Shown piece after piece: positions 10,870 through 22,738 of a stretch of 64,000 nt of DNA. How positions within the stretch are numbered: the first letter of the stretch is position 1; each line of letters begins with the position of its first letter. The position numbers were made by a program, and so were the translations under genes. The DNA is from Castor canadensis (taxonomy: Eukaryota > Chordata > Mammalia > Rodentia > Castoridae), in assembly GCF_047511655.1 (NCBI RefSeq), contig NC_133386.1, positions 76,263,501 through 76,327,500 on the forward strand, given 5' to 3'. The notes below the pieces were generated by a model. It was not told the DNA's origin. It worked only from the letters and a program-made list of their open reading frames with translations, and did no database searches.

Positions 10870-11099
10870 TCCTTTATAAAGTGTTTTAAATTGTGGTAAA
10901 ATATGAGTAACCTAAATTTTGACCATTTTAAGTGCACAGTTCAGAAACATTAAATAATTAAGTACGTTCACATTGTTGTACTACCATCACCATCATCTAT
11001 CTCTAGAATTTTTTCTTCTTCCCAAATTGAAACTCTGCAGTTATGGAAGGACTACCTTATTCCCTTCCTCCACAGACCCCAGCAACAAACAAACTACTC

Positions 11100-11320
11100 T
11101 TTTTTTTTTTTTTTTTCTTCCGTGGTACTGGGGCTTGAAGTCAGCACCTTGTGCTTGCTGGGTAAGCGCTTTACCACTTGAGCCACTCCACCAAACCTAT
11201 TTTCTATTGAGTGTTTTTGAGATAGAGTCTGGATCCTGCCCCTCCTGGCTTAGATCCTGGATCCTTCTGATCTCTACCCTCCTGTAGCTAAGGTTACAGG
11301 CAGAAGCCACTAGCTGAACA
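11100..11320 (-). mobile_element. Composite SINE, antisense
   Basis: Poly-T, then ggtactggggcttgaagtca, accacttgagccactccacc, then tgagatagagtctgg and a short B1-like half ending agccactagctga. Confidence 0.88.
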
Positions 11321-12029
11321 TTCTACTTCTTTCTACTTTTCATGAATGTGATTACTAGGCTCATTATATTTGTCCTTTGTGACTGGCTTGTTTCCCTTAG
11401 CCTAATGGCTTCATCCATGTTGTAGCATAGTAAGGCAAAATTTTTTTCATTTATAAGGCTGAGTAATATTCCATTTTATGCATATGCCACATTTTATTTA
11501 ACCATTCGTCAGTTGATAGATACTTGGACTGCTTCCACCTTTGACTCTTGTGAATAATGCTGCTATGGACATGGATGTACAAATACCTATCAAAGCTCCT
11601 GCTTTTACTTCTTTTAGTTATATACCCAGAAGTGGAATTGCTGGATCATATGATAGTTTCATGTTTAATTTTTTTTGTGGAACTACCACACCTTCTTCTA
11701 GAGCAGCTGCAGTATATTACATTCTCACCAGCAGTACACAGGATTCCAGTTTCTCCATGTCCTCAACACTTATTTTCTTTTGTTTGTTTGTTTTAAGGGA
11801 TAGCCACCCTAAGGGATGTAAAGTGGTATCTTGCTGTGTTTAGATTTGCATTTCCTTAATGATTAGTAACTATGGAGCATCTTTGCTTGTACTTATTTGA
11901 ACATTTGCACGTTTTCTTGTAGACATACTTACTCATGCCTTTTGTCTGTTTTGAGTCATGGAATTCTTTATACATTCTAGATATCAATCCCTTAGCAGAC
12001 CTATGATTTGAAAATATTTTCTCACATTC

Positions 12030-12690
12030 AATGGTGAGAAAAATAGAGTACCAGCATCAAGTGCCATATACCTAAAATGTCTCTTTTTTTTCCCAAGACT
12101 CTTGCTAAGTCAAGAGGACATGAAAGTGGGCTGAGAAAAGGAGGATAGGGCTATCTGGGGGCCACTAACTCCCTCTCTTGCACACTGGGAATGGGAGTAA
12201 ACTGGTGTTATCTAGAAGACAACCTGCTTCCTGCACATCTGCTAAGTCAGCTACTCCTTGGAATGCTGAGCTAACGATGTCATTGCATATGTAGTCTAAC
12301 TTATTAAGCCCTTCTGCCCGTGGTAAGCAGTATGGAGCAAAGCACCATGGAAGATAAATGTTGCTAGTCCTGGCAGCCAACACTGAACCTTGGACTTGGA
12401 CAAAGCAGAAAGGAGAGAGAGGTGCTCTTGGTGCAGCCAGCAGCCACTGAATCTTAGCAATGAGTGCTGTGGAGGTAAGATCTGCTAGAACTCTTTGGTG
12501 TGGTTTTCTGCCTAGCCCACCACCACTGGATGCTTCCTGCTTAATGTGGTCACCACTGGACATTTGGCCTTATTAGTAAGTTTATTGTCCCTGTTACTTT
12601 CCTTGTTATTGTCCATTAACCTTGTATCTCACATGCTACTCCCAAGTGTTTTCTCTGTCTTTGGGCTGTAGGCACTAGAAATAGGACTTT
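12030..12690. other. Unidentified ~660-bp insert within an old L1, with a 132-codon ORF
   Basis: L1 ORF2 antisense breaks off after gaaaatattttctcacattc (about 12028) and resumes at ttttttcccactctgttgat (about 12686). The broken ends share an imperfect copy of about 12 bases, possibly a decayed target-site duplication. The insert contains a minus-strand open frame at 12165-12563 with no motif I recognise. It could be an LTR or retroposed sequence of unknown family; function should not be assumed. Confidence 0.5.
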
Positions 12691-12732
12691 TTTCCCACTC
12701 TGTTGATAAAGTGCTTTGATGCACAATTTTTT

Positions 12733-12810
12733 TTGTAGTGCCTCGTTGATTAGTCCTGGGCCTTGTGCATGCCAAGTATGTGCTCTACCACTGAGTTACA
12801 TTCCAGCCCC
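12733..12810 (-). mobile_element. ID-like tRNA SINE, antisense
   Basis: A T-run, then ccttgtgcatgccaagtatg, tgctctaccactgagttaca and ttccagcccc: antisense tRNA-derived SINE inserted in the L1M. Confidence 0.8.
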
Positions 12811-13099
12811 GACACTTAATTTCAATGAAGTCTGATTTATCTATTTATGCTTTTGTTGTCTGTGGTTTTGGTGTCATATCCAAGAAATCACAGCTAAATA
12901 TGATGTCATGAATCTTTCACTTCTGTTTTCTTCTGAGTTTTAAAATTTTTGGCTTTTACATTAGATCGTTAATCCATTTTGAGTTAGTTTTTGCAAATGG
13001 CATAAGGTAAAATTCCAAATTTATTATTTTGCATATGGATATCCAGTTTTCCCAGTACTGTTTGTTAAACAGATGCCCCTTGATGATCTTGTTTCTAAA

Positions 13100-13205
13100 A
13101 TGTGGGGTTCCAGGCTCAGAGAATATAAGTACTTACCTAGGAACAGTCATATAGACTGAGAGAAGCAGAGCCTGGAGCCACTCAAGTCCCTTGTTTCTGA
13201 AACAC
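13100..13205 (-). mobile_element. MIR-like fragment
   Basis: ggctcagagaatataagtac, acctaggaacagtcatatag and agcagagcctggagccactc follow the antisense MIR core. Weak. Confidence 0.35.
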
Positions 13206-13630
13206 CCTCTAAAGTTTCAACCTTTACAGGATTTTGCCCCCTACCCTGCCCCCTCTTGAGACCAGCTAGGAGCAGAGAGAAGGATTGGGAGGATTTTTTT
13301 TAACTTGAAAAATAATTTTAAACTTACAGAAGAGTTTAAATTTACAGTTTACAGAGTTCCTATACACCTTTCACCCATATTCTCCTATGTTAACAACTTA
13401 TGAAACCATTAAAACTAAGAAGTTAACATTGATGCAAAGCTATTGACTATACTACTGATTTTATTTGTATTTTCTGGCCATTTCTTTAATGTTTCTTTTC
13501 TGTTCCAGGATATCTAATCCAAAACACTACATTGCCTTTAGTTTTTGGGCATCTTTTGTCTCCTTAATCTGTGATGCTTTCTCAGTCTTTTTTTTTTTTT
13601 TTGTCTTCTATGACTGTGATACTTGCTTTG
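13206..13630. other. Intergenic, possible old L1 tail
   Basis: An AT-rich stretch (acagttcctatacacctttc and nearby) resembles old L1/L2-type 3' sequence, but I cannot assign it. Confidence 0.3.
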
Positions 13631-13639
13631 TTTTGTTTG

Positions 13640-13742
13640 AGACAGGGTCTTGCCATGTAGCTCAGGCTGGCATCAAACTCATTATCCTTATGCCTCCACC
13701 TCCTACTGAGTGCTGGGATTGCAGGAATGAGCCATCATACTG
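13640..13742 (-). mobile_element. B1-like (7SL) SINE fragment
   Basis: Reads gagacagggtcttgccatgt, agctcaggctggcatcaaac and tgctgggattgcagg: antisense B1. Confidence 0.85.
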
Positions 13743-14660
13743 TTCTCATTGCATCATACCTGGAGGAACAAGACATCTCTGTCACTTGTATTTTAAACCT
13801 AAGTCTCTGAAATAGTTTCTGAAATTCCTGTCATGGGGATGCTACCAGACTTCTGCTTCAATATCACCCCTAAGCCATTTGTTTGCATGCAGATCTAAAA
13901 GGACCTTTGACTATTTATTGGACCAAGTTCAAGCTTCCCAGCCTGGCCTTTAAAAGATCCACCCTTCCCCAGTCAACTTTACCTTCTACCATCTGTTTCT
14001 CCTTTTTCCTGCCTTCCAGACCTCTTCTCCTAGTTTGCCTCACGCTAAGGCCCAGCTTCCTTTATATTCTAGTTTAGATCAACAGGAAATTTCTTTGACT
14101 CCATCAGACAGCAGTGAGCTTTCTATTGTGTAATTTCCTGGACTGTTCCTACAATATTACTTTAACGTGTTTTTTACTTTTTTCCCCATGTGTTTAAAAT
14201 GTGTATTTTATCTTCCCTCCAAGTGATGAACAGAGCAGTTGCTATGCAATTCAAGTAGCACTAATCTAAAATCAATGAGTGATAGTATGAAAGACAGACT
14301 TTAGCTCTCTGAGAGTTGATGATGCTGCACATAAAGCAAGGCTATGTGTACTAAACAGTTTCAGGGCATGAAAATTTCCCAAGTCAACTGAGGAAGGAAG
14401 GATACACTTCATGGACTTTTCCATGGCAGGGTGCTTGACAGACACTCAACATTTGATTTATTGCTTCATTGATTGGTTAGACTTAAGAAAGCCATGGAGC
14501 AAATGTTAATAATGCAGGATAAACTTTAAAGTTTCTATTATCAATAGCCATTAAATTGGAAAAACCACACACAAAAAAAACCAGAAAATTTTCTTCTAGT
14601 ATTTGAGAACTATTATCTGATCCAGCAAAGAGCTCATATCAATGACCAACATTTGAAGTG
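13743..14660. other. Intergenic, no recognised feature
   Basis: Nothing coding and no clear repeat family. Confidence 0.45.
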
Positions 14661-14661
14661 C

Positions 14662-14893
14662 ATTTTATTTTATTTTATTTTTGACAGGACTAGGGTTTGA
14701 ATTCATGGCTTCATGCTTGCAAATCAGGTGTTCTACTGTTTGAGCCACATCTTCAGTCTATTTTGCTCTGGTTACTTTGGAGATGGAGTCTTGCAAACTA
14801 TTTGCCTGGGCTGCCCTTAACTTTCGATCTTCCCAATCTCAGCCTCCCAGGTAGCTAGGATTACAGATGTCAACCACCTGCACTTAGCTGTAG
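14662..14893 (-). mobile_element. Composite SINE, antisense
   Basis: (TTTTA)n lead, gactagggtttgaattcatg, tactgtttgagccacatctt, then ggagatggagtcttgcaaac to gctaggattacagatgtcaa. Confidence 0.9.
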
Positions 14894-15865
14894 TGCATTT
14901 TAATTTAGTGAGTATAGTTTGTATTAGGAAGACAAGTACTTTAACAATAGATCGCACATCAGATTTAATAACAATAGGTTCATTGATTTATTGGAAAACA
15001 AATGGGTATTTAAAGCCATTTATTAAATAAATCATAATTGAATTGGAACCATAGATTGGCTCTGGATATAAAAACCTCTGCAAAAATCAATGAAAGCATG
15101 CCATGAGAACCAATTAGTTATACAAAATGCACAACAAAGAGTAGCATATATTTCACTATTACAAGTTGTGGGCAACAATCGTATATTCTACTGTTACTTG
15201 TAAATTGTGGCCAACAATCCTTATCTATCAGTCAAATTTATAATAAGTATGTGTGTATGAATGTATATTTATTTTTTTCAGGAGTCACTTGTTAAACATT
15301 TACCAGTATACCACGGAGCTATCAAATGGGTAATTTAAGTTTCTGTTTTGATGAAAGCTTAGTTTATAGCTTACCACAAAGTCTTTAATGAAGTGCCTAT
15401 TTATTTTTAAATGTGCTGGCATATTAGATTGAATAGGTGGACTGAATTACAAATCTGACACCTGCTTTGAGGTGAATGCAGGGTAGAAACTGAGAAATTT
15501 TTTTGCCCATAGGCATTCTGGCACCCTTGAGTTCCATGCTCAAGGGATGATATTAATTTAATTTTTGTTTTATTGGTGAGAAAACTTATTTAGTATTTAA
15601 CTTGGATAATGATTTGTCCAAGATCATTCATGTCCAAGTAGGTGGTGGACACATTTTGAACACAATTGCACTTCAATACTCATGTTACCTTGCTAAGTCC
15701 TCACAAAAACGTAAGAGGTAGATGTTTTCATACCTCCCCTCCCCATTTTGTGGCAGAACACTTAAAGTCTGTTGTGCTCTCTTGGTAATGTTTAAGTATG
15801 CAATACATTATTACCAACCATAGTGGCCGCGTTGTGCAGTAGATCTCCTGTGCTTATTTCTCCTA
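14894..15865. other. Intergenic with an imperfect tandem duplication
   Basis: AT-rich. At about 15147-15225 a roughly 40-base unit containing caagttgtgggcaacaatc is repeated as gtaaattgtggccaacaatc. No gene. Confidence 0.45.
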
Positions 15866-16170
15866 ATGGAAATTTTGTATCCTTTGACCACCAATCTCTC
15901 TCTAGACCTTGGTAACCATTCTACTTTCTGCTTCTATGAGTTTGTTTTTTTTCAGATTCCATATATAAATGAGAAGTTTTGGTATTTGTCTTTCTGTATC
16001 TGGCTTATTTCAATTAAAATAATGTCCTCCAAGTCCAAATTGTCAATGTTCTTGTCATCTTTTCATTATTGGAATTGTATGGTATCCCATTGTGTATTTC
16101 ATCTGTTGATGGACCTTACTGATTCCTTATCTGACTATTGTGAATAATGTGACAACCTATTTCTCCTTTC
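15866..16170 (-). mobile_element. Old L1 fragment, antisense
   Basis: ccatatataaatgagaagtt, ggtatttgtctttctgtatc, tggcttatttcaattaaaat and ttgtgaataatgtgacaacc are antisense 3' ORF2/3' UTR of an L1M-type element. The 93-codon plus-strand frame here is antisense to the repeat. Confidence 0.7.
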
Positions 16171-16332
16171 ACAGAAGTAAATTGAAGCTCAACATGTTAA
16201 TTGCCTGTGCTTCCAAAGGCAAACAGGCTTTTCATTAAACCTTTTATGTTAGTAATTCTGTTTCACAACATTTGGTGTCCACACAAAATGTTTAGGTTCT
16301 GTTGTCTGTGTCACTGATACCCAAGGAGCAGT

Positions 16333-16575
16333 CTTCATCTGGGGATTTCTTTTTTTAAATGTTTTAATTTTTTTGTTGGGGTTTGAACTCAGGGCCTCAT
16401 ACTTGCCGGGCCAGTCACTCAGCCAACTCTTTTTTTGTGATTTTTTGGGGGGATAGAGTCTCATGAGCTATTTGCCCAGACTGGCTTCAAATCATGATTC
16501 TCCTGACTTCTGCTTCCTGAGTAGCTCGGATTATAGACGTGAGCCACTGGTGTCTGGCTTCATCTGGGGATTTCT
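16333..16575 (-). mobile_element. Composite SINE with perfect 18-bp target duplication
   Basis: The SINE body (16351-16557) runs from a T-rich lead (the antisense A-tail), tgttggggtttgaactcagg, through gggatagagtctcatgagct to gacgtgagccactgg. It is flanked by cttcatctggggatttct at 16333-16350 and 16558-16575, identical over 18 bases. Confidence 0.96.
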
Positions 16576-17352
16576 GAGGGGGCTACAGAAGCTCACAATA
16601 TTCCCTTGCTGCCATGCTGTAGGGTCTGTTTGTGCCCAAAGATGACTGTATATTGGCTCCTTTCATAAACCACGAGGAATAGAATGGCTTGGGCCTGAGC
16701 CACTCCAGGCCACATAGAACATATGTGTCCAAGGTGTAAAAGGTACAGAGTGTGAGGAGATCACTTGCTTGTACAGGTGGTGACTCTAACGCCTCAGCTC
16801 ACACTGCCCCCTCCAGCACCCAGGGCAGACAGAGCTCCATGTGCAGCTTGTTTGTCTTAGCCCACTCAGCCCTCAACAACAGACAGATCAACAGAATATT
16901 CTTTTCTCCTCCCCATAAAAACCTTGCAGTCTTGTATACTGGGGGTTCCTCCTTTTTCTTAGCCTCCGTCAGAAGTGATAGAAGTTTGAGTCTCTCTCTT
17001 TCCATGTAGATCCATGAAGCCCCAAGCAGGCCTTGGGACTCTTCTGGAGGCAGAATCTTTTCTTTCTCGCTCTGGGCAGACAGGTTTAAATATCATTTGC
17101 TGCCTTTCAATCCCCCATGTGCCACTACAGTGTATAGTGATATTGTTGGAGCCAAGTTCAAGGCAGTGAAATACATCCTTCTGTTAGATCTCACCAAATC
17201 ATCAGAATAGAAAAGAATGGTGTACAGCAAGATGAGGGAAATCCTTAATCATTTTTATATGAGATGATCAATATGAGAGCTACAGTAATTCTGAAAGGGA
17301 AAACTCCAGAAACTTTGTCCTCTGGTTGACAGGGAACTACTGAAGAACTGCT
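16576..17352. other. Intergenic, no recognised feature
   Basis: Opposed open frames at about 16750-17010 overlap on both strands and show no family signature. Confidence 0.45.
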
Positions 17353-17445
17353 TTGGGGCTGGAAATACAGCTCAGTGGTAGAGTACTAGCTTAGCATGCC
17401 TGAGGCTCTGGGTTTGATCCCTAGCACTGCAAAACAAAGCAAAGC
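17353..17445 (+). mobile_element. ID-like tRNA SINE, sense
   Basis: ggggctggaaatacagctca, gtggtagagtactagcttag, gggtttgatccctagcac, then an A-rich tail: A and B boxes in order. Confidence 0.9.
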
Positions 17446-17764
17446 ATACAAACCAAAACAATTCCCTTGCCCAGAAACAACTGTCTATGAATCATATATA
17501 TTTAGTTCCTAGTTCTCCTGAGAAACTTCTAAGATATTCCCTCTGCTTCAGTATGAAATCAATCCTTAGTCTACTGGGGTGAAGACTAACTTTTGTTCCA
17601 AAGTCTAATACATTGATGTCTGTATTTCAGGCATGTTATTACTCACACTTTAGAATTAGGGAAGATTCAGAAAAGAATTGTTAATATGATTGAGGAACAA
17701 ATGAAAATGTATTCAGTGTTTTGCCATTCATATTTTGATTTGAGGAAGAAGAATTGGAATGGTC
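17446..17764. other. Intergenic, no recognised feature
   Basis: Nothing assignable. Confidence 0.4.
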
Positions 17765-17890
17765 ACCTACTTGTTCATTTATTCAGCAAGTATTTATTGT
17801 GCACTTCTGTAAGGCTCTGTGCCTAAAACAGATAACAAGACTTGCCTTCATTGCTCTTATAGTGCAGAGGAGGCTAAAGTGCTGGGTTTA
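17765..17890 (-). mobile_element. L2/MIR-like ancient repeat
   Basis: ttcatttattcagcaagtat, ttattgtgcacttctgtaag, gataacaagacttgccttca match the widely conserved L2-type 3' sequence. Confidence 0.5.
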
Positions 17891-18907
17891 ATTATGCCCG
17901 TCAACAAGATAATCTCCGGTACTTTAGAATGAGACATTGGAAATAGGATTGGCACAGAGGTTTTCAAATTAAAATGAGGTTACTAGGGTTGGTTCTAATC
18001 CTAAATGACTGGTATCCTTCTAAGGGGGAAGTTTGGACACAAAGACAGACATATACAGAAGGAAGACCATGTGAATACACTATCAGGATGCTGCATGTAC
18101 AGGCCAAGGAATGTCAAAGGTTTCCAGCAAACAACTGGAAACTAGGAGAAAGGCATAGAATAGATTTTCCTTCATAGCTCCTGGAAGAAACTAATCTTGC
18201 CGGTATTCTGATCTTGTTTGTCTAGCTTCCAGAACTGTAAAGCACTAAATTTTTGTGGTTTAAGTGGTTTGTGGTATGTTGTTATGGTAGTCCTAGCAAA
18301 CTAATACACACAAAAAAAATGGAACAATCTAAAGGTGTGTGGTGTGATGCATGGGGCATGTGTGTGGGGCTGGAGGGGTAAGCAGAAGCCATGTATTGTG
18401 GAATACTGTAAGGAGCTGTTGAAACTTGTCCTTGTGTCAAAGGAGTGAAGAAAATGGAGAGGCAAGACAAAAGACACAGAGGACTTTTCATTGTTATTTG
18501 TTTTAAATCATAGAAGGGAATATTTTCCCAGCAGCTCAGAGATAGGGTCCTTGCCAGCAGAGGAAAAATAAGGAGGAAGACATGAAAGTGACACATCAGG
18601 CAGGTCCTTGGGCAGTTTTTTGCCAACCAAAATGCTGTGGATATTTGATTTCATATACCTGTTGACTGTTAGCATGTGAATGAAATTCTAAAAGCTATAT
18701 CAATTAACCTGTTTTAAAACCAATGATTCATTTTTCCCCAGTAGAGTTTTAAGTTCAAGAAAAAAAGTTGTTTAGGCTGGTTAGAAGAAGATATGCCAAT
18801 TGATAAGGAGTCTGTGCTGAAGGTCAAGCTCTGAAATTTCCCAAGGGCAAACCTAGATTCTCAGTGGTGCTTTTCTTTTCCTTCCTTCCTTCCTTCTTCC
18901 TTCCTTC
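17891..18907. other. Intergenic with a (TTCC)n tract
   Basis: No gene. A short (CCTT)n run at about 18878-18908 leads into the next SINE fragment. Confidence 0.4.
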
Positions 18908-18980
18908 TTATTTACAGTGCTGGGGTTTGAATTCAGGGCTTCTGCACTTTCTAGGCAGATGTCTAAATCCTAGATTCTCA
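18908..18980 (-). mobile_element. tRNA-derived SINE fragment
   Basis: tacagtgctggggtttgaat, tcagggcttctgcactttct: antisense tRNA half, truncated. Confidence 0.65.
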
Positions 18981-19464
18981 AAAGGAGTAGCAAGTGTGAG
19001 CCAATCTTTTCTTTAATAATATACTCATTTTTGAGTGCTATTGCTTTTTTTGCTAAAAGTATTTTTTATAACAGGCATTATTTATTAAGTGCCTCTTAAA
19101 TTTCAAAAAGTAGTTTTTAAACCATCTATTAAGTCATTATAGACAAGACAGGGAAGATGACAAATAAACCATTATATAGAAACAGATCTTCTAGATTTTC
19201 CCATTGTCTCAAAAGAGATTCTCTAAAAAAAAAAGGATGGATCAGGAAAATTTATGGAAAAGGACTGCTTTCCCAAAGCTTATTTGAATCACACTATGGT
19301 AACTCTTGTGAGAACCTTCTATTAGTAGCTAAAAACAGCTATTGTCTAAAACCAAGAATTATAAGAAAGTTTTCAGATATATTTAGAATATAACCTGCAT
19401 TGATATTGTAACAGTCTTTCCCCCAACACTCCTTTGTGAGTTGAGCTTGGCAGAGTTACTTTCT
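18981..19464. other. Intergenic, no recognised feature
   Basis: AT-rich; nothing assignable. Confidence 0.4.
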
Positions 19465-20423
19465 TTTTTTTTTATTGTTCTGGGGTACATTGTGACATTT
19501 ACAATATATTCTTACAATATATCATAGTTGAATTCATACCCTCAATCATTCTCCTTATCCTCTTCTTCCAATTCCTGGAACAGTTTCAACTGGTCCATTT
19601 TTCTATTTGCATACAAGTGTACATAAAATTTGCACCTTATTTACCCTCCTATACTCTTTCTCCATTTAGAACCTGTTCTGCCTTCCTATTTTGTTTTTGT
19701 AAAAAAAAAATGACATTTTTGTTTGTTTGATATAGCTGTATGTTGGTTTCCTTGTGACATTCCCATGTATATATGTATTATAACCTGATTTGGTTCATCT
19801 GCTCTATTTTTTCTTCTTTCTACTTTAGTCCCCTTGCTTTGGTGATTTCAACAGGTTTAAAAATTCTGTATTCATTCTTGTATAGGAAGTACATCAACCA
19901 TATTTACCTACTTAACTTCCTTCTTTTACCCTCCCCATCTTGTGTGACCTGTTTTTCATAGTATTGCTGTATTTGTGTTAGGTCTATATTCCACATATGA
20001 GAGAAAACTTGGCTTTTGGCCTTTTGAATTTGGCTAACTTCACTTAAGATGATGTTCTCCAGTTTCATCTGTTTATCTGCAAATGATAAAATTTCATTCT
20101 TCTTTGTGGCTGAATAAAATCCCACCATATAAAAAATTCCACATTTTCTCATGTGTTCGTCAGCAGTGGGACATCTTGGCTGTTTCCATAGCTTAGCTTT
20201 TATGAATAGCTACAATAAACATGGGTGTGCAGGTGCCTTTGTTGTAACCTGACTTACATTCCTTCAGTTATATATCCCTAGGAGTGGAATTGCTGGATGG
20301 TATGGCAGATCTATTTTTAGGTTTTTTTTGAGGATCCTCCATATTGTTTTTCATAGTGGTTGTACTAATTTACATCCCTACCAACAGTGTATGAGGGTTC
20401 CTTTTTCCACACAACTTCACCAA
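19465..20423 (-). mobile_element. L1 3' end, older subfamily
   Basis: Antisense L1: T-run, ctggggtacattgtgacatt (3' UTR), then ORF2 C-terminus. A minus-strand frame at 19904-20152 carries the L1 tail motif KLENIILSEVSQIQKAKSQ. Further antisense ORF2 (ttatgaatagctacaataaa, taccaacagtgtatgagggt) runs to 20423. Confidence 0.88.
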
Positions 20424-20507
20424 CATTGTGGCTCAAGTGGTAGGTAAGAGCACCTGCCTAGCAAACCAGAGACTGAGTTTGAACCCCAGTGCTGCCAGAA
20501 AAAAAAG
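20424..20507 (+). mobile_element. tRNA-derived SINE monomer, sense
   Basis: tgtggctcaagtggtaggta, agagcacctgcctagcaaac, gagtttgaaccccagtgctg, A-run. Confidence 0.9.
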
Positions 20508-20514
20508 TTTGGAC

Positions 20515-20722
20515 AGTGTTGCTTTTTTTGGAAGGGGGGGATACTGGGGTTTGAAACCAGAGCCTACACCTTGAGCCACTCCACCAGCCCTTTTTTGTGA
20601 ATAGAGTCTCGTGAATTATTTCCCCAGGCTGGCTTCAAACCATGATCCTCCCGATCCTCTTGATCTCTGCCTGAGTAGCTAGGATTGCAGGTGTGAGCTA
20701 CTGGAGCCTGGCTGGACAGTTA
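20515..20722 (-). mobile_element. Composite SINE, antisense
   Basis: gatactggggtttgaaacca to gccactccaccagccctttt, then atagagtctcgtgaattatt to gctaggattgcaggtgtgag. The flank tggacagt occurs on both sides. Confidence 0.92.
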
Positions 20723-20947
20723 CTTTTGATTCCCCTTTCTTTGCCCATCGTTCTTAATTCTAAAGAAAAAGTTGCACCTAATAGTCAAGGTGTAAGTAAT
20801 GTTTATTTAACTTTATAGAACCCAGAACATCTAGTGATCTTCAGATAACATCAGAGTATGCAATTTCCCTTCTTATTCTTTAATTATAAGCATCAACTAA
20901 CACAAAGCATGTAAGTTGCTTGATGTTTGCCTTGTAGAAAAGGAACA

Positions 20948-21165
20948 TGTTAGCCAGGCACCAGTGGCTCATACCTGTAATCCTAGCTAGTCAGGAGATA
21001 GAGATTAGGATGATCATGGTTCAAAGCCAGCTGGGACAAATAGTTTGCAAACCCTATCTCAAAAAACAAAACAAAACAAAAAAACTCATCATAAAAAAGG
21101 TCTGGTGGAACAGTTCAAGGTGTATGCCCTGAGTTCAAACCCTAGCACCAAAAGAAAAAAGGAAA
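20948..21165 (+). mobile_element. Composite SINE, sense
   Basis: gccaggcaccagtggctcat, acctgtaatcctagctagtc (7SL-like), then aaaaaggtctggtggaacag, ttcaaggtgtatgccctgag, ttcaaaccctagcacc (tRNA-like), A-rich tail. Confidence 0.93.
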
Positions 21166-22204
21166 GTAACATGTTTGGAATTAACTCTAGGAGGTCAAAG
21201 TCCATTATGATATTTGGGGGGGTACACACAGGTCTCGGATGATGAAGACCCTGCTGAGCATGTAGACTCCCATCTTTTCCCTCCCTCTAAAAACCCTTCT
21301 ACCTGTGAGTTCCTGAGAGGGGCTTTGAGGGTGATAGTCCCTCCATTTTTCACAGAATGCTGGTCCTTGAATAAAACTGATTTCTTTCTCATCACCACTC
21401 ATTGCCCAAGTATTGACTTTGGAGCAGTGAGGAGCCAGAACTGAAATAAAATGGTGTTTTAAAACTTAAATTGCAGGAAAAAGAAAATAATTATATTAAT
21501 TGTTTGAAAATTAAAAAAAAAATCAGTATGAGACATTCGGCTTAGAAGAATCAAAAAATTTAGTAGGAACACAGATCTTCCAGGACTAGATTGGAAATTT
21601 CAATATGAAGTTATTCCTTTACAAGAAAAACCTGTTCAGCTCTTCCTCGGAGAGCTTAGGAGCAATATGACTCCATAACACACTTTAATGTTACTGTGGA
21701 AATACTATTTTCCAGTAAAAGAAACCATGGGTTCTTGGGAAAATAAATGATTCTATGTCTCAGGCAGTGTGACATCCATGGCACAAATAAGAATATAGGA
21801 AGCTTCATGACCTCACTGCTAGCAGATGAGGTAATCTGTATTAAAACAAGCAGCAAGTCCTCTCCCAAATTGCTATGAGAAATTCAGACCATAAACAACT
21901 TCATGTAATTGCTGTTCCAACACTTGAAGTCCATGTTGGCTGTCATTGTCAAATATCTATTCTGACTTCTTTTTCAGAAATACCAAGTCACACTGCTTTC
22001 TACACCAACACATTCTTTCCAGCTCAGAGGTTCTGAGTTTTTTCTGTGCAATGTACCTTTAGGCAGTCTGGTGAATCCTATGAATGCCCTTCAGAATAAT
22101 GTTATAAATGAATAAATTGGATTACAGAGGAGACTATCATGAAATAGAGTTATTTTGAAAATTAATGGTATAATTACATACAAAGTATATATATTTTTTC
22201 TTTT
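21166..22204. other. Intergenic, no recognised feature
   Basis: Overlapping frames at about 21195-21444 on both strands have no family signature. Nothing else assignable. Confidence 0.45.
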
Positions 22205-22460
22205 TGGCAGTACTGGGATTTGAACTCAGGTGCTCTACCTCTTGATCTATGCCCCCCAGACGTTTTTGCTTTGGTTATTTTTCAGACAGGGTCTTGAGTT
22301 TATGCCTGCGCCAACCTGAACCTCTAACCTCCTGTTCATGCTTTCCGAGTAAGTGATATGATAGATGCATGCCACTGCACCCAGGTAAAGAGATAGGGTC
22401 GCACTGACTGCTTGCCTGAGCTGTCTTTGAACTGCAATCCTCCTAATCTCTGCCTACGGA
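22205..22460 (-). mobile_element. Composite SINE, antisense, diverged
   Basis: ggcagtactgggatttgaac, aggtgctctacctcttgatc, then cagacagggtcttgagttta and a second 7SL-like piece from gagatagggtcgcactgact. Confidence 0.75.
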
Positions 22461-22738
22461 GATTTTTTATTAATGCATTAAATAACAAAAGCTAACTGAA
22501 AACCTTGGTACGCTAAATATTATTTTTAGTGTTAAGGCAGTAGTTGTTTAGCATGAGTAAGAGAATTAAACTATGGGTAGCTTTTGACAAGGCAACACAG
22601 GTATCATGTTGGATATCCAGTTGATTTTGATTGTTTTTTGTTTTAAAATATGAACACAAGAGTTGATGATCTCAGTTAGCAAAATATATTGTGAATGGAG
22701 TTAAAGCTTCTTCACTTTATTTTACAGAGTTTACATGG

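Larger units (their letters stand above)
10870..13100 (-). mobile_element. Ancient L1 (L1M-like) 3' half, interrupted
   Basis: Antisense L1M 3' UTR (attgtggtaaaatatgagta to actaccatcaccatcatcta) runs into antisense ORF2 C-terminus (ttatttaaccattcgtcagt, gtgaataatgctgctatgga, agtggaattgctggatcata), then cttttgttgtctgtggtttt and gttaatccattttgagttag up to about 13085. It is interrupted by a SINE at 11.1-11.3 kb, an unidentified insert at about 12.03-12.69 kb and an ID-like SINE at 12.73 kb. Confidence 0.8.

Noticed and set aside
17353-17445. tRNA gene
   Set aside because: A and B box-like sequences are present, but it ends in an A-rich tail and cannot fold to a full cloverleaf; it is an ID-like SINE.
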